Notes: generated by a model from the sequence alone, not told the origin. Positions 23,882-36,064 are shown, numbered from the stretch's first letter. The stretch: 64,000 nt of DNA from Phallus indusiatus (GCA_027605045.1 JAQFWX010000001.1:3038001-3102000); one strand, 5' to 3'. Program-made: numbers and translations.

Positions 23882-25501
23882 ATGTCAATGGCCTCAAGTT
23901 TTTTTGATCGCCTACCTTACGATATTCTCAGGCAAATCGTGCTTTACAGCTATACAACCGACATTCTTCTCGATTAGGACCACGAAACATACAAGTCGTT
24001 GCTATTGCCACCCATCAACGCGTCTCATGTTTGTCGGTCGTGGCGACATGGTCTCATTGCGGATCAAGTAATGTGGACTTTTATCTCCTTCCCAAACATA
24101 AAACCGTAAGGAATAATGGAGCTTCTACCTCGGTCTGGTTCGTTGGCATTGAGCGTGTGCATCCGACTAAGAGAATCTGATTGGAAAAAAATCAAAGATG
24201 ACACCAGTACTCAAAGCGCGCTCTCTGCCCTTTTTAACCATCTACATCGATTCAAACTACTTTGTCTCCGTATCAGCCCAAGGCACGTAAATGAAGTTTT
24301 CATGTCTCTCCAACGTCAAGTTCTGTCATATATCGAACATCCCGCCCCGCAACTGAGAACATTTGTATTTTTCAATGACGGTTTTGAATATACTCGGGAT
24401 CCCCTTTTGAAAACTGGCGCGCTATTCTCTGGATACGCGCCGAAACTCGAGTGCATGTATTCTCAATTGGTCCTTCACTCTTACGATTCAGAACGACATA
24501 GTTCAGTACTCCATAACCTGACTGAACTTTCTTTGTTTATACCATACTCGTTCTCAATTAACCACTGGGATGACATTATTCTTGACATTCTGGGCTCATC
24601 CCCGAAACTCGAGTTCCTTGACCTTCAGATGGAGAGCGGCGAAAACCGGCCGGTGATTTTCCGACATCCACCCACACGGAACGTCGTTTTGCCAGATCTA
24701 CAAGAGCTCATTGTCGAGGAGTATTACACACACTTTATAAAATTGATGATGGGAAACGTCACGTTTCCCTCTGATACTGAGTGGCATTTCGCTGCTCGTG
24801 GTGTGACTCATATCGATCGCCCACCAAACACCCTGCCTCAAGTTTTGTCGGAGGTGCCGTTTACGTTCCTCCACTTTCTCTTTGGCCCGGATGGTGAAGA
24901 AGTGGAACTTTTTTTGGAAGAAAAGCGTGTGGTACATGACAACACTCAGACGAACAGAAGCACACTCGTGCTGCGTCACAAGGACGAACTTCAACTTCAC
25001 TTTCTGGATTTCTGGAACATAACAGCAATGAAGACGGTTAACCTCTCTCACATAACAAAAGCGGTCTTTGAATTCGAAGACTCGGCGCAATTTGCTATGA
25101 TTATATTCCCTACCCTTCTCCCATCATTAACGCGTGTGGAATCTTTGATCGTTAGATACAACACCCCATCATTTACTCGTTATTCTAACCCATCCTTATC
25201 TTTTCTGTTGACTCTAGCCGTCGGCATAGAACAATTGTGCCATACAGAATACCCGGTAGATTCATCGGAAGAATCCGCCAAGGTACTTTGGAAACAATTG
25301 TTCCCCCAAGGGGGGCCATCTTATGATTATCCGCTTCCTTGTTTCTATCTACATAAATTAGTAGTAGACGTTCCGAACAAGTTGACGAAATCTCAAAGAG
25401 AGATCCTCAAAACTTGTTCCCGAAGGCGTTATGAGAGAGGTTACCCTGTGAGAATATTCATAAGGTATCCCCACCTGGATCATGATGTGTTAATTATGTA
25501 G
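23882..25501 (+). pseudogene. F-box/LRR-type protein gene with two in-frame stops in the F-box part
   Basis: From the ATG at 23882 the frame reads an F-box-like start (DRLPYDILRQIVL, then SHVCRSWRHGLIADQVMW). It is interrupted by TAG at 23975-23977 and TAA at 24107-24109, both in the same frame as the 461-codon open frame from the ATG at 24116 to 25501. The downstream part resembles the leucine-rich tail of basidiomycete F-box proteins (LLPRSGSLALSV, LTELSLFIPYS, PKLEFLDLQ). No sensible intron removes both stops without deleting conserved F-box residues. Either the gene is recently inactivated, or a protein lacking the F-box is made from 24116. F-box proteins normally recruit substrates to SCF ubiquitin ligases. 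Confidence 0.6.
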
Positions 25502-26425
25502 CCTCCAGTCTCACCATTTGCTGGGACCTTCAGCTAGAAATCCCCATCCAGCGAACTCCAGTAATCACATATCCGTATTCCGCCTTATGTACATCGTTCT
25601 TTCCTTTCTCGAAATATAAGATGTCTTCTAGCATAAATTTGGACACTGTTTACTGCTCCATTTGCCTAAGTGCGTTTAAGCCAAAAGGGGGAAAGAACTT
25701 ACAAGGAAATAACTGTGGCTATGTTTCGGCCTAACACGTTCAACTTGAATTTGAATTGCGATGGCTTTATATGTTGACCTTTCCAAAGATGGGGGTAAGC
25801 TGAACGAGGAGAGTGGCGCAGAGGAAATTGTGAATATCGTGGACGAGATAAATCCACATCTACTTTATTACTGCGTGATATTTATATGCAAAAAGTACCT
25901 GCACTACCAAGTAAGACACAAACGGATAACAAGGAATGGGAACAAAGGAAAGAAACACAAAGAAATACGGAAGTGTGCGAAGCACACAAAGGAACTTGAT
26001 GGCTATGCAATTCGAACAAAGGGTAATGTCTTCACTACGCATGACTGCACGGGTATCATCCCCTACATCCTTTGTTTCTAATTTCATCGCATTTTTTGAG
26101 GACAAGTGCATCTTAGATATGACTTTTTCAAGACCTAGAGGTTCAACCATAGCGTCACATCAGTTGCGGCCTCGTAGGGGGGAAAATGGGGGAAAAATTA
26201 AAATGAGAAATGAGATATTGTAGATATTGATTTTTAGTATATATGCAATCTTTGAAACAATGAAATCTGCTATGAGTAATAATGAAGAAAAACGTGTCCT
26301 GCACGTCGTGTAGCGTGACTCAAGGCGAGTGCTAAAATCGCGCGTTCCGGCACCTTCCTTGCATAGTCTGTGCCGGTGCGTGTCAGGGGGATAAAATTAA
26401 TCGGATTTCTCATGACTAAATATTA
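25502..26425. other. Intergenic, no supported gene
   Basis: A 106-codon frame at 25761-26081 lacks recognisable features. Nothing else was seen before the MFS-tail scrap at 26426. Confidence 0.4.
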
Positions 26426-26460
26426 CAGGCAGTACAAAATTGAGCCTTGGCTCCCGTTAT
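26426..26460 (+). pseudogene. Scrap of the MFS 3' tail (third copy)
   Basis: GGCAGTACAAAATTGAGCC followed by TTGGCTCCCGTTAT matches the end of the MFS gene at about 19637-19670 (encoding RQYEAEPWLPLL). Only the tail is present. It may mark an old breakpoint or a third, mostly deleted duplication block. Confidence 0.6.
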
Positions 26461-26582
26461 GATATGGATAAAAGCGATAGGAGGAAACGAAAGTATTTTG
26501 TTGAAGTTTTATATCGAAATAAAATAATGTCGAGTTGATATCAAGAAGTTTCAGCCCCACCTCCCCCAAAGCTCAGCTTGCA

Positions 26583-28354
26583 TTACCTCACATTGTCTGA
26601 AATTTCGCGTTTGGTCACCTGCACGAGAAGATCTCCAATAGGATGAACAACACCAGCACCGAAACTAGCATAGTTAACTTTCGGACGTTCAGAAGATGAC
26701 GGATCGATTTCTATGGTTGCAACCGTTAACAATATAGCGATAAAAATTTTCAGCTCGCCTTGAGCGAAATGTCTATCGACCACAGCTCAGATGTCGAAAC
26801 TTGTCAAAACTTAACAAGCCGTACCTTCCTCCGCAGATAGATATACCTCCCCCCCAGGGCATCGTGTGATTGGTAACACTACGTCCTCCTTTTGTGAATC
26901 TTGTGTATCTTATGTACCTGTCAGGAATAAACTCGGAAGAGTTTGGATGAATATCCTCGTCGAAATGTGTAAGTCTCGTATTACAAATAACGTGATCTCC
27001 CTTCGAAAGAAGATACCCTCCAAGAACAGTGTCTTTCTCAACGACACGGATGGGATACGAAGCTGTGGCGTATCGAAGGCCCTCTTGAATGGCTGATACG
27101 AGAAGTGGGAATGAGCCCTCGAGGATCCACTGACAATGTGTTTCGTCCTTGACACTGGGATTGTTTTCAAGCCATTCAGCTCGTACGGCGTCGATTTCCT
27201 TCACGAGATGCGTGAGTCCCTCGGGGCGTTGAAGCTGGAGGGATAAAATCCAGAATATGGCTTGGGTGGTGTTCGCTTGGAGAGGCCAGAAGTTGCATAG
27301 GAGTGCGACGGCCTTTTCCCTCACAGGCTGTCAAAAAACGACTCATATGAGTGAGGCGAAGTGATTAAAAAGGAAGCTCATACCCAGTTTTTTCTACTGA
27401 AAATATGAATAATGGTGTCAATAAGCCCCGAACGTTCAACATCGTGGGGGTTCGCCAGATACGTCTCGAGTAATTTTATAAGCTTCTCTCGGCCTTGAAT
27501 GGACTTTTTCAGCAGGAAACGCGGGATTTGGGTTTGTAAGAGTAAAAAGCCCTTATCGAATGCTTGAAATGGGCCGTACGATTCTCTCGAAGGAAAGGAC
27601 TTCCCAAAGACAGCACAAGCGGCTGCGTCATATACTAGCAGTTTGACGAACGAGAGTCCAGTAGCCCTGCCATTATTACCCAGTCTATTCAGGGTATCCT
27701 GAAGTATTTCGTAGGTAAAGGTACCATATCGCTGAAGGATGAGATGCATGTTTGTTGAAGAGAGCTGTTGATGGTGGACTTTGAAGTAGTCTTCAAAGTA
27801 ACTTGGATCCTGAACCAACGTGGGTGATGCTCCAAATATTTTCACTACTATGTCTATTGGATACCGTTGAAATGACTATTTATGATAAACGTTCGAAAGT
27901 ATGATGAGAAAATTAAATTTTATATGTACAAGAGCGTTACAAGGTACATACCTTGGAGTCCCGATATACGACACTTATGAGCTCTGGTGCGGTGATGTAA
28001 GTAATTTCGCGTCCCATAGCACGGATTCTGAAAACTGGGCCCAAGGTGGCTCTATAAATAAGGACCCGAAAAATGTGAGAACCTCAAGAACAATCATAGG
28101 GCGGTCAATGATTCATTGACGTACGTGGCATTTTTAAACAGGCTATCTGGGTTTTTGCCTAATTTAAGAGCAGACCCTAACCATGGAATGATGTATCTAA
28201 CGAGGGGTGCTCGTCTTGCATCCTTTTGATTACGGGTTTTCCGCACAAGGTCGTAGATAATGAAGATGACAATTCCACAGGCGATGGCTAAGAATTGCTT
28301 ATTATCTTTGGCTGAATCGTTGACGCATGATGAGAACGAGTAGAAGAAACCCAT
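26583..28354 (-). CDS. Cytochrome P450 monooxygenase 2 (CYP7/CYP8-like fungal clade)
   Basis: Exons 28354-28125, 28051-27952, 27875-27384, 27327-26825 and 26772-26583 give 504 residues. An N-terminal membrane anchor (FLAIACGIVIFIIYDLV) precedes LGPVFRIRAMGREITYI. Later come ATASYPIRVVEKDTVLGGY, the PDRY segment, and the haem loop MPWGGGISICGGRHFAQGE with the Cys ligand, whose last residues are joined across a 52-bp intron. The WGGG.S.C.GR loop and overall layout resemble the sterol-hydroxylase-like P450s of fungi (CYP7/CYP8-like). That comparison is from general family knowledge, and the substrate is unknown. It lies between the two duplicated blocks, opposite to the F-box gene. Confidence 0.88.
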
Positions 28355-28806
28355 TCCTCTCGATCTTTCCCTGGTATCGCTAAAATGTGTCGGTCAGGAT
28401 TGCAGTGAGCAAAAAGTGGTAGAGAAACTAGGAAAAACAATGTGAGCGTTTCGGTGAAAAAATGAGAAAATTAGTTCAGTCTAAATAGGAGAACTTACTG
28501 GAGGAATAAATTTGTTATTGTTACTGTGGAAAGGCCGGATTTGGTGAAGTCAAAGTCTCAGTAGATAATAGGATAAATGCGATGCATGGCCTTTATCTAT
28601 AGAAGACATAATAGGGGAGAGGAAGAAAGCGAGAAAGCGGAAAAGTAGATGAATAGAGCATGTCAATGTGGAGCCTTTTAGGATATAGTTCTGTGTAAAC
28701 AAATGGATTGTACTGTATGCGAATACGATTAGAATCCCATATTAGGGATGGTGTGCGAGACTACTAGCGTGGGAAGAATTAGAAGCACAAATGTTAAGGA
28801 AATTGA

Positions 28807-28814
28807 GACCTTTA
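28807..28814. repeat. Target-site duplication, left (8 bp)
   Basis: GACCTTTA directly before the MITE, identical to 29361-29368. Confidence 0.85.
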
Positions 28815-29360
28815 TAGTGATGGGTTGGGTTCGGTTTGAAACCGCGAAAACCGGTTTGGTCTGGGTTTGGTCCGGTTTGAAACCGGTTTGGGAACCGAAC
28901 CCAAACTGCGATCCTCGAGAATCACAGACCAGTCTGGAACCGGTTCCAAACCGGTTTCAAACCGGTCTGACTAGGTCACTAAAGCCAAGGATTATTCACT
29001 ATTTGCGACGTAAAATCCAGTCCCAAAGCTATGCCTTGAGGATTGTTTTGCTCACATTTCCTTTCATGTTGTCGTTTCCAGGCTTTTCAGTGACTGGGAA
29101 TTTGTCTACGGCCCCATATGGTCGACGGAGGAGCATGCCGGACTTGTGCCGGACATTACTCATCGCGATTACTAAGCGTTAGCGCCCAACAAGTGCTACA
29201 TTTCCTTCCTCTTTCTAAACCACCGTCAAACCGGTTTCGAACCGGTTTGGAACTGGTTTCGGACTGAACTGGGATCAAACTGAACCGAAACCACGATGAG
29301 CTCCAAAGTCCAAACCAGTTTCGAACCAGACCAGACCAGACCAAACCCAACCCATCACTA
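28815..29360. mobile_element. hAT-like MITE (546 bp, non-autonomous)
   Basis: The ends are inverted repeats beginning TAGTGATGGGTTGGGTT and are flanked by a perfect 8-bp direct repeat GACCTTTA, as expected for hAT-superfamily insertions. Each subterminal region, about 130-160 bp, is packed with degenerate ACCGGTTTGG words in both orientations. The central ~240 bp is unique and has no transposase frame. Frames at 28748-29182 and 29156-29350 are shadows of these repeats. Mobilisation would need an enzyme encoded elsewhere. Confidence 0.85.
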
Positions 29361-29368
29361 GACCTTTA
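29361..29368. repeat. Target-site duplication, right (8 bp)
   Basis: GACCTTTA directly after the MITE. Confidence 0.85.
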
Positions 29369-29545
29369 AGACCGTCATAGTTATATATAGCTATTTAGGG
29401 CAATATATAGCATTTCTCATTGATTCCAAGAACCAATGAACCATACACACAATATTTACTTGAATTGTCTTAAGTTATTCAAAGTACCATGTTCAAATTG
29501 TTATTGGGCGCGTTTCGCGTTTCAGACTTCAAGCTATCCATATAT

Positions 29546-29590
29546 CGCAGGACTACGAGGCTGAAACTTAGTTCCCATTGTTATTGAGGC
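29546..29590 (+). pseudogene. Remnant of the MFS 3' end at the left edge of block B
   Basis: GCAGGACTACGAGGCTGAAA and the following TTCCCATTGTTAT correspond to the last codons of the MFS gene (about 19636-19673) with substitutions that create a stop. The matching TTATTT...CGTGCT sequence after it continues into block B. This shows that the duplicated segment began inside the MFS gene. Confidence 0.7.
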
Positions 29591-29709
29591 TCCTGGCTTA
29601 CATAGTTAATTTATTATTTCTTAATTATTTTCAACGTGCTAACATCGTCAAAATAACAGCGATGTCATAGAGAAAAAAAAAGAATTTTCATGCCGTTGTG
29701 AGTTCATTC

Positions 29710-31112
29710 CTATAGTGAAAAGAAAGTCATTACAGACATCCTTGGAGAAAAATATTCGCCAACCTTTGAGAGCACTCCTACTTCAAGTTCTTTCAATACT
29801 CCCTTGAGAATGTCCTTATCGTATGACATGACCATCTCAAGCAGTTGTAGCGTGAAGTCTTTCGTTTTCTCTTCTTTAGGCGGTAACGGTGGTACCTGCC
29901 GTTCTAAAAGAGCCAACGCGTTTGAGATCATGTATTCATTTGTGATTGATATAATATACAACTTACCGGCGAGGCTTATGACCAATCTCCCGTATACCGC
30001 GTGGTTTTCCCAGCCAGAGTACTGAGCGCAAACTCGCGCTGCTATAACATTCCCAGCCTGTTTGATAATGATCAGCAAAAACAGTCTAAAGCGGTTAAGG
30101 CGAAGAAATTCACTGTCAGGCGTGAAATAAAATCATCTCCACGGTAGAAAAGTCTTCCTTCTTGCCTTTCGTTATGTCCCGCGCTCGCTGCTATTTTGTG
30201 GCTCTCTGAGACTATAGGACCATCATCATCCTTCAGTGGACCCTTTTCCTCTTCCTCGTCTTCGTTTTCAAAGGCTACGAGGTCAAACCAGGACGAGATA
30301 TCTCGGCGTTGAAAAGGAATTTGACCTTGGTGACGTGCGTTTGTGACTAGTTTAACATTGTTCAAACGAGAAAGAATATCTAAAGAGAGAGGCTGTTTTT
30401 TTAGTGCGTGACGTGAGCGTTGATTCAACTGTGCACGTAATAGTGTTGCTAACCGGAGTTTTAAACCATACTTTGGTGACGGGACTGTTCCCGCGACCAG
30501 TGACTACACATTCATCGTTAGTCGAGATAGTGTATACGCCCTCTTCCGGACTATCCCTCAAACTCCACGGAAGATGCTCAGCTAAATTCAAGATAAGAGA
30601 GCTGTTAGAAGTGCCAGTAGGTGAAATCATACTTAAAGGAATCAAATTGGCTAATGGTTTCACAACAAGTCTACCCTCGACTGGTACGGACCATTTGCGC
30701 CTAGATGTCGAACCGACCTCCACGCCAATAATATTTCCAACCTAAAGACCGTCAGAGAATAAAATATATATGAGACCCAGATAAATCGCACCTTTAAACT
30801 TTGGATAAGTTCATGATCTGGGTAGAAAATAGGACCGAAATGCCAAACGTCGGTTGGGGATGTGGACACAGACTCGTTCATATGGCTAAACCAAGTCTTG
30901 ACGGGACGTTCTCCGTTATCGTCATATACCGAGATTTCAAACCAATAACTAGGATCGCCGCTGCTGACCGCTTGGGTGGATTTTGTTTCCAGTTGAAGCG
31001 CGAAAGGACCTATTACTTTCAATTTCTTTGACTTGAGCCACGATACCGTGGTGTTCGAATGACCCCAGATACGGGAGTCCTTCGAGCTCTCAGCGAGTAT
31101 TTTGAACGACAT
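29710..31112 (-). CDS. Unrecognised protein with two tandem repeats, copy B
   Basis: Six exons mirror copy A: 31112-30792, 30741-30633, 30581-30450, 30379-30114, 30057-29967, 29903-29710, giving 370 residues. Exons 2, 3 and 5 are exactly as long as in copy A (109, 132, 91 bp). Both repeats are intact (SYWFEISVYDDNGERPVKTW; SSWFDLVAFENEDEEEEKG; GNVIAARVCAQYSGWENHA). Introns 4 and 5 are GT-AG here but GC-AG in copy A. Intron 3 would start with GC here (GTTA|GCAACA), and that join is the least certain. The C-terminus is shorter than in copy A. Many differences between copies are at third codon positions, suggesting purifying selection. Function unknown. Confidence 0.75.
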
Positions 31113-31836
31113 GCTAGTAACCAGCTATCCACTTGAAGGCTTTGGGGGCAAAGTCGTGGTTGTTATAAAGAGCTCAATGGTTATTTAGCAAAAATCAAAA
31201 TAAATTATTGTCCGCTGTCAAACCGTTCCTGTGAGAAGACCCTAAGCGTTTTTCCACAGTTTGACATAATGCCAGTGCCATGGCAAACTTGCCAGCCTGT
31301 TCTTGATTGATTGCGGAGTAGCCTCCGAGACATTTTGGGCCCTTTTTTTGAAAAGGAAAAAAGGAAAATAAATCATAATATTGATTTTCAAAATGTATGG
31401 ATTTCGTAAGCGACCTTATCCGAGCCTGCTGGATGTTGTGTGTTCAAACTTTACTGTGGACAAACAGTAGGGTCTAATAAACATCAGCAGTTGAGGCACC
31501 TGAATGACTTGCAACGTTACTATAGATAAGGTCATCTGGTGTGATTCAACCGTTTCTTCTAGTGCATGAAAATGAAGGAGAAGGGCTGGATGTGATGCAG
31601 TGTTTGAACCTTTGAGCATAAGTGTCGAGCTTTTTGAACGTATGATACGAGCAACCTTATAAACGCAAACGAAAAATATATGATTCCACTATATCATGTA
31701 AGATGATAAAAACAAGAGAATTTGTTAACAAGTTGATGGACGACATGGTTGTCTGCTACTAGTAATTGTGACGACGTGTCACAACCTGTTACAACGACTC
31801 CATACTATCCTACAAGCTTCACTCCCGAAAATAACA
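31113..31836. other. Spacer between repeat-protein B and ankyrin-VWA B
   Basis: Contains the promoter of the repeat-protein copy B. No gene is supported, and the 24-bp palindrome of block A is not present. Confidence 0.5.
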
Positions 31837-33400
31837 TTAATCTGAACCTCTTTCAAAGAACGGTTTCGTTAGTAACTTCAACAGCCACACTTCCAATCCT
31901 TTTTCCTTCGCCTTCAAATCTTGGAACATGTCGTCAAGACGGTCACTGTTGCAATACGTAGTTTGCCTAAGCCTTCCATCATTTTTTAAATCGTTCATAA
32001 ATTGGGTTGCTTCATCAGCTTGGCCAATCTGGCTGACACAGAACATTACCGCATCGTCTTCAAAACCTGCAACTCGAAGCTTGTCCCTGCATCGTAGAAT
32101 TTCGTCCTGCATTTCATGGGTGTCTTCGTTGTTGGGTGCACCGTCTGTGATGATGCATACGAGAACCGGCCGTTTCAGCGGAATAGGATTTGTGGGAGAT
32201 TTTGTTGCGATGACATCGTAAACTATCGGCTCGAGAACTTTCTCTCGTAGCTTGGTACCGATTTGTGTGCCTCCTTTCGGATACATCCTCTTAACGGCGT
32301 CATCTATCCCCTGCGCATCGTGCCTTTCTGCATAGGCCGAGTTGATGAACCGCAGTCCAACGCCTGCAAGTGAATCCGGTACGATCTTTGTCGCGATGCT
32401 TGCTATTCGTTTTACGAGCTCTCCCAAGAGCTGGAATCGGGTCTGGGTTTTTCCAGCATCTGTCGTTGTCATCGACCCACTATCGTCGAGGTATAGCACC
32501 GGTTCGTATAATGAAAGCACAGTCAATCGTGCAATGTTCTCGGGTTTGCCAAGATCCGTAGATGGATCGCGGCTTAGCGCGACGGCTTTTCTCGACAACT
32601 CCTCGAAAAACTTGGTGTCTTCCTTTGGGAAAAACGCGGAGAGGTTCTTTTGTTTAGCATAGTCGGCTACTGACGACGTCAGCTGGTCCACTGTTGGTGG
32701 TTTAGGAATTTCCTTAAACGTTCGGGACGAGCATCAGCAAAGAACATAGCTTAGAAAACAAATGAATTACCTTTATGATATCAGATCTTTTGATCCCACT
32801 TATGTCGTAAACTTGCTTCACGACACCTCCGACCACTTTGGTTGCGGTGAGATCGTTCGCGTATGAGATTACCACCTGCACCAGACCCACTATCAGATCG
32901 ACAATCTGCTGTTTAGACATCCCGTCTGTGTCTGCCTTCTTATCCAGAAGGATCTCGCGGTTAAACTGCTTCGCCAAATCTTGCGTCGCCTTGTCTATCG
33001 CAGCTCCGGCCGCTACAAGCTCGCGGACGATCCTTTCGTAAGGCGAGAACACTATCGCGGCCATGAGAGGCGTGTTTCCGGTCTCGTCGCAAACCAGATT
33101 GATGTTGGCATTCCCCTTGACGAGCTCAGCTATGATTGCGGATTGTGCCTTGGACGATATACTACTGGTGATAGCGAAAGAAAAGGGTGTCTGTTTGTCG
33201 ACGTCTTTATTGGGAAGAGCACCATTATTGAGCAACAATTTGACAACGTTCGGGTGACCACCATAGCAAGCAGCAGCAAGGGGGGTTACCTTGATAGCTG
33301 AGCCGTTGTCGTCTATGGTCCCAATGTCGTTGATTTGGGTAGCTGAATAGCTCCCAACATCATAGAGAACGCCTTTGAACGCGTTTTCGAAGATACTCAT
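31837..33400 (-). CDS. Ankyrin-repeat + von Willebrand A domain protein, copy B
   Basis: Exons 33400-32771 and 32712-31837 (58-bp intron GTAATT...TTTAAG, phase 0) give 501 residues, collinear with copy A. Exon 2 is exactly 876 bp in both. The ankyrin part (VTPLAAACYGGHPNVVKLLL, GNTPLMAAI) and the VWA MIDAS sequence DDSGSM are retained, as is ITDGAPNNED. Compared with copy A the start region lacks three residues. It is paired with repeat-protein copy B in the same way as in block A. Probable intracellular scaffold or sensor; the partner is not known, and the neighbouring repeat protein is the obvious candidate (inference). Confidence 0.85.
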
Positions 33401-33680
33401 GATTGTGGCACGAGCTGCGATTTCAAAGGGTGCATTATTTAGTTGAATTCCAGAGGTTTGCCAACAGCCGCCGCAAAGGAACTGATTGACATTCTTGTCG
33501 CATGACAAACCGATAACTTGTTATCTCGAAGCCTTCCCCATATTCGGATGACGTGAGTCACATCGCAGAACGAAGTGATATGCCAGTTGTGTCAATTACC
33601 AAAGTCTGCAGCTGGCACTCCTTTGATATTCCCACCGCACGATTGATTTGAATTGCACCGCCGCGCTAGTATAGCGACTG

Positions 33681-35254
33681 CCAGCTGGATGTGTTGGGTA
33701 ACGCTTAGACTCACCGTTGTCAGGGTACAGACAGCTAGAAAAATAGTTCTTGCTTTGGCCTATTTTATTTTTCATCACATTCGTCAGAACTCGTCTAGTG
33801 GTTTTTTTTTGCAAGTCAAGTTGACCAATGCATTCCGTGAGAGATGAAAATAGTTTTGAAAATGTTGTATGTGCTGGCTGATGTGAATTGTCAACCATAT
33901 ACCCATATGTTTGTTTGTTCATCAATTTTGTCTTCTAGTGCGCAAATATGCGAAGTCGGATCCCTTGCCATGGTGTTCAGGTTCATCGCGTAAATGTCCC
34001 GGCTGGCAAAACGCACTTGGTCCTGAAGGATCGCTTTTCATCTGGATAAGTGAGACATGTTATTGATCTCAATAGATTCTTGAAGCGAAAAAATACATCA
34101 CATGGCAAAAGGGTCCTGAAAGTACAAGAACCTAAGCCCAACACACTATTCAAAAGGTAAATGCGCTGCGCCCATTTGAGCATTTTTGGGATTAATGTGA
34201 ATGATGTATGTATCTTAAGGAACTCCTTCGCATTCTATAATTGCATCACGTAATGACGGCATCTCTATCGTTTTGACAGGTCGGCCGGTCAGGACGAAGA
34301 TCAGTGCCAAAAGAAGTCGGATTTACTTTCTAAACTCTTCTTAGCCGAGTTAACTCAAAGAAGGGGTCAGTCAACCGTCCATTGACATTACGACTTTGCA
34401 GTTTTGAGCCGACATCTCCTTTTTTGCGCGATGTATATGAGCCAATCGCTTTGTTGAGTCGCACGCTTCCCAGCTGTCAGGCCAATTTTGGACCGGTCTC
34501 TATCTACCGCCGACGAACTTCGTTGAAAAAGGTATGTATTACTTTGATAAGGTGGAGCGGGGCTCTTAAGATTAGCGAAAATTTGACTTTACTTACTCAC
34601 CAGTCCTGCTTCTGACCTAGAAGCTCCGGTGATGAAGCATGCCATACTTATTGTGGCCATGGTACACGATTGTGGTGTTCGTCGTTGGTGCATCGCCCGG
34701 GCCGTTAACAAGTTGACTCCGCGTTGACATTCCGGTCTCTTAGGCCGGAACCAGAGACGCCCGCTTTTTCATTCTGGCGTCGCCTCGCTATTTGGTGGAT
34801 ATAGAATTCCAAATCGTTCACTCTGAGTTGTCAAGTATGTCAAGATGTCAAGGGTGAACTTTATTGGAGGACAAAGTGGACTGAGTTGGGGTGACCAACA
34901 AAGTGGATGAGCACGGATTGCGCTGCATTAGGATAGAGGTGCAGTGATTGTGAACGCACGATAAAGGCTTGGACAACAATGCGAATATAGTGTTTATTTT
35001 ATTGTTATCAGTTGCCGCTCCGGGTGAAATTAATTAGCGTATCATCCCCAACAAGGAGGGCACGTCGCGTCGGGGAACCTCCAAATGAGTGCCAGACAGC
35101 AATATGTACAGGCCTACCAACGTTCATTCTAAATCTTGAACAATACTGGGGTTCCCATAGGAAATCCCAACTTTCACGACATTCATTATACCTAGGAATC
35201 TCGAGCCCATATTGAATCCTCAAAACACTCTTGATTCGTCAATAAAACAAGAAA
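33681..35254. other. Intergenic, no supported gene
   Basis: Only short frames (up to 77 codons at 34382-34615). No structural RNA or element was recognised. Confidence 0.4.
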
Positions 35255-35975
35255 ATGATAGCATTGCGATTCTCATTAAAGTCGACCGCTACAGCCCTCA
35301 CCCTTCGCCCAAGAAAACTCTCAATTCGTCAACGGTCCAACCGTCTTGGTAAGCTCATATTTTAACCGTTTTTGCATACGATTATCGAATGAAAACCAGC
35401 CCAGTCACTCTAATGTGGGGTATGTCAAGATCATGGGCCCACAACACAGATCCTCAATTCCCAGCCACATCCAGTTGTCTGCAAACCCCCAGGTGTGGAA
35501 TACCTGGAGCGGGTGTATGGAATAGAAATACATACCCGAGGACTACTGGGGAGCAGAATGGCGTGTCGGGGTACTTCTGCCAATACTGGAACCTTTGTAA
35601 TATGTTCGTGACTGAGGATGAGAGTTCAAAATACCGTCGTTTGGCAATTCATGCGCGGCATGATAACGACCTCATCAAAAACGCTCAACTAGAACCACCA
35701 GATGCTCCGATGCTCTCCTGGCTGGGAGATTATCAAAGAGAATGGCGTATTGTTCGGTTGAAAGGTGCGACAAAGTGAGAGAGGCTCATGAAAAACTTGA
35801 AGCGCGACATCCCAAGTTGTACACGATGCGAATGGAAACAGAGGGAACGGACCAAGACAGACATGTTACATTGCACTTTGAACTCTTCATTGATCGTAAA
35901 AGGGATTTCATGAAAGGAGGCATGAACAAAGGGGAAAAGATCCCACTCAGTTGTTCTTCTCGTTTAATAATATAG
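35255..35975 (+). CDS. Possible short spliced gene with a mitochondrial-type N-terminus (unrecognised)
   Basis: The ATG at 35255 opens a basic, hydroxyl-rich 31-residue stretch (STATALTLRPRKLSIRQRSN), typical of a mitochondrial presequence. It is followed by a good donor (TTG|GTAAGC at 35349). Candidate downstream coding lies in the 129-codon frame ending at 35778 and the frame ending at 35975, but I could not find a join that gives a recognisable protein. It may be a real small mitochondrial protein or a decayed one. Confidence 0.3.
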
Positions 35976-36064
35976 CTACAAAGTATTACAAAGATGAAAA
36001 TATACAAAATGAGACTCTATTTCTAACGTGATCCCCCCAAAAAAAAACAAAAAATGCCTATTTC

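Larger units (their letters stand above)
29540..33680. repeat. Segmental duplication of a two-gene module, block B
   Basis: Direct copy of block A (19620-23580), with the same gene order, orientation and intron positions. The separation includes the F-box gene, P450-2 and the MITE. Confidence 0.85.

Noticed and set aside
28748..29350. Two apparent proteins (144 and 64 codons) rich in Trp/Gly/Val or Pro/Thr
   Set aside because: They are translations of the inverted ACCGGTTTGG repeats of the MITE, not genes.
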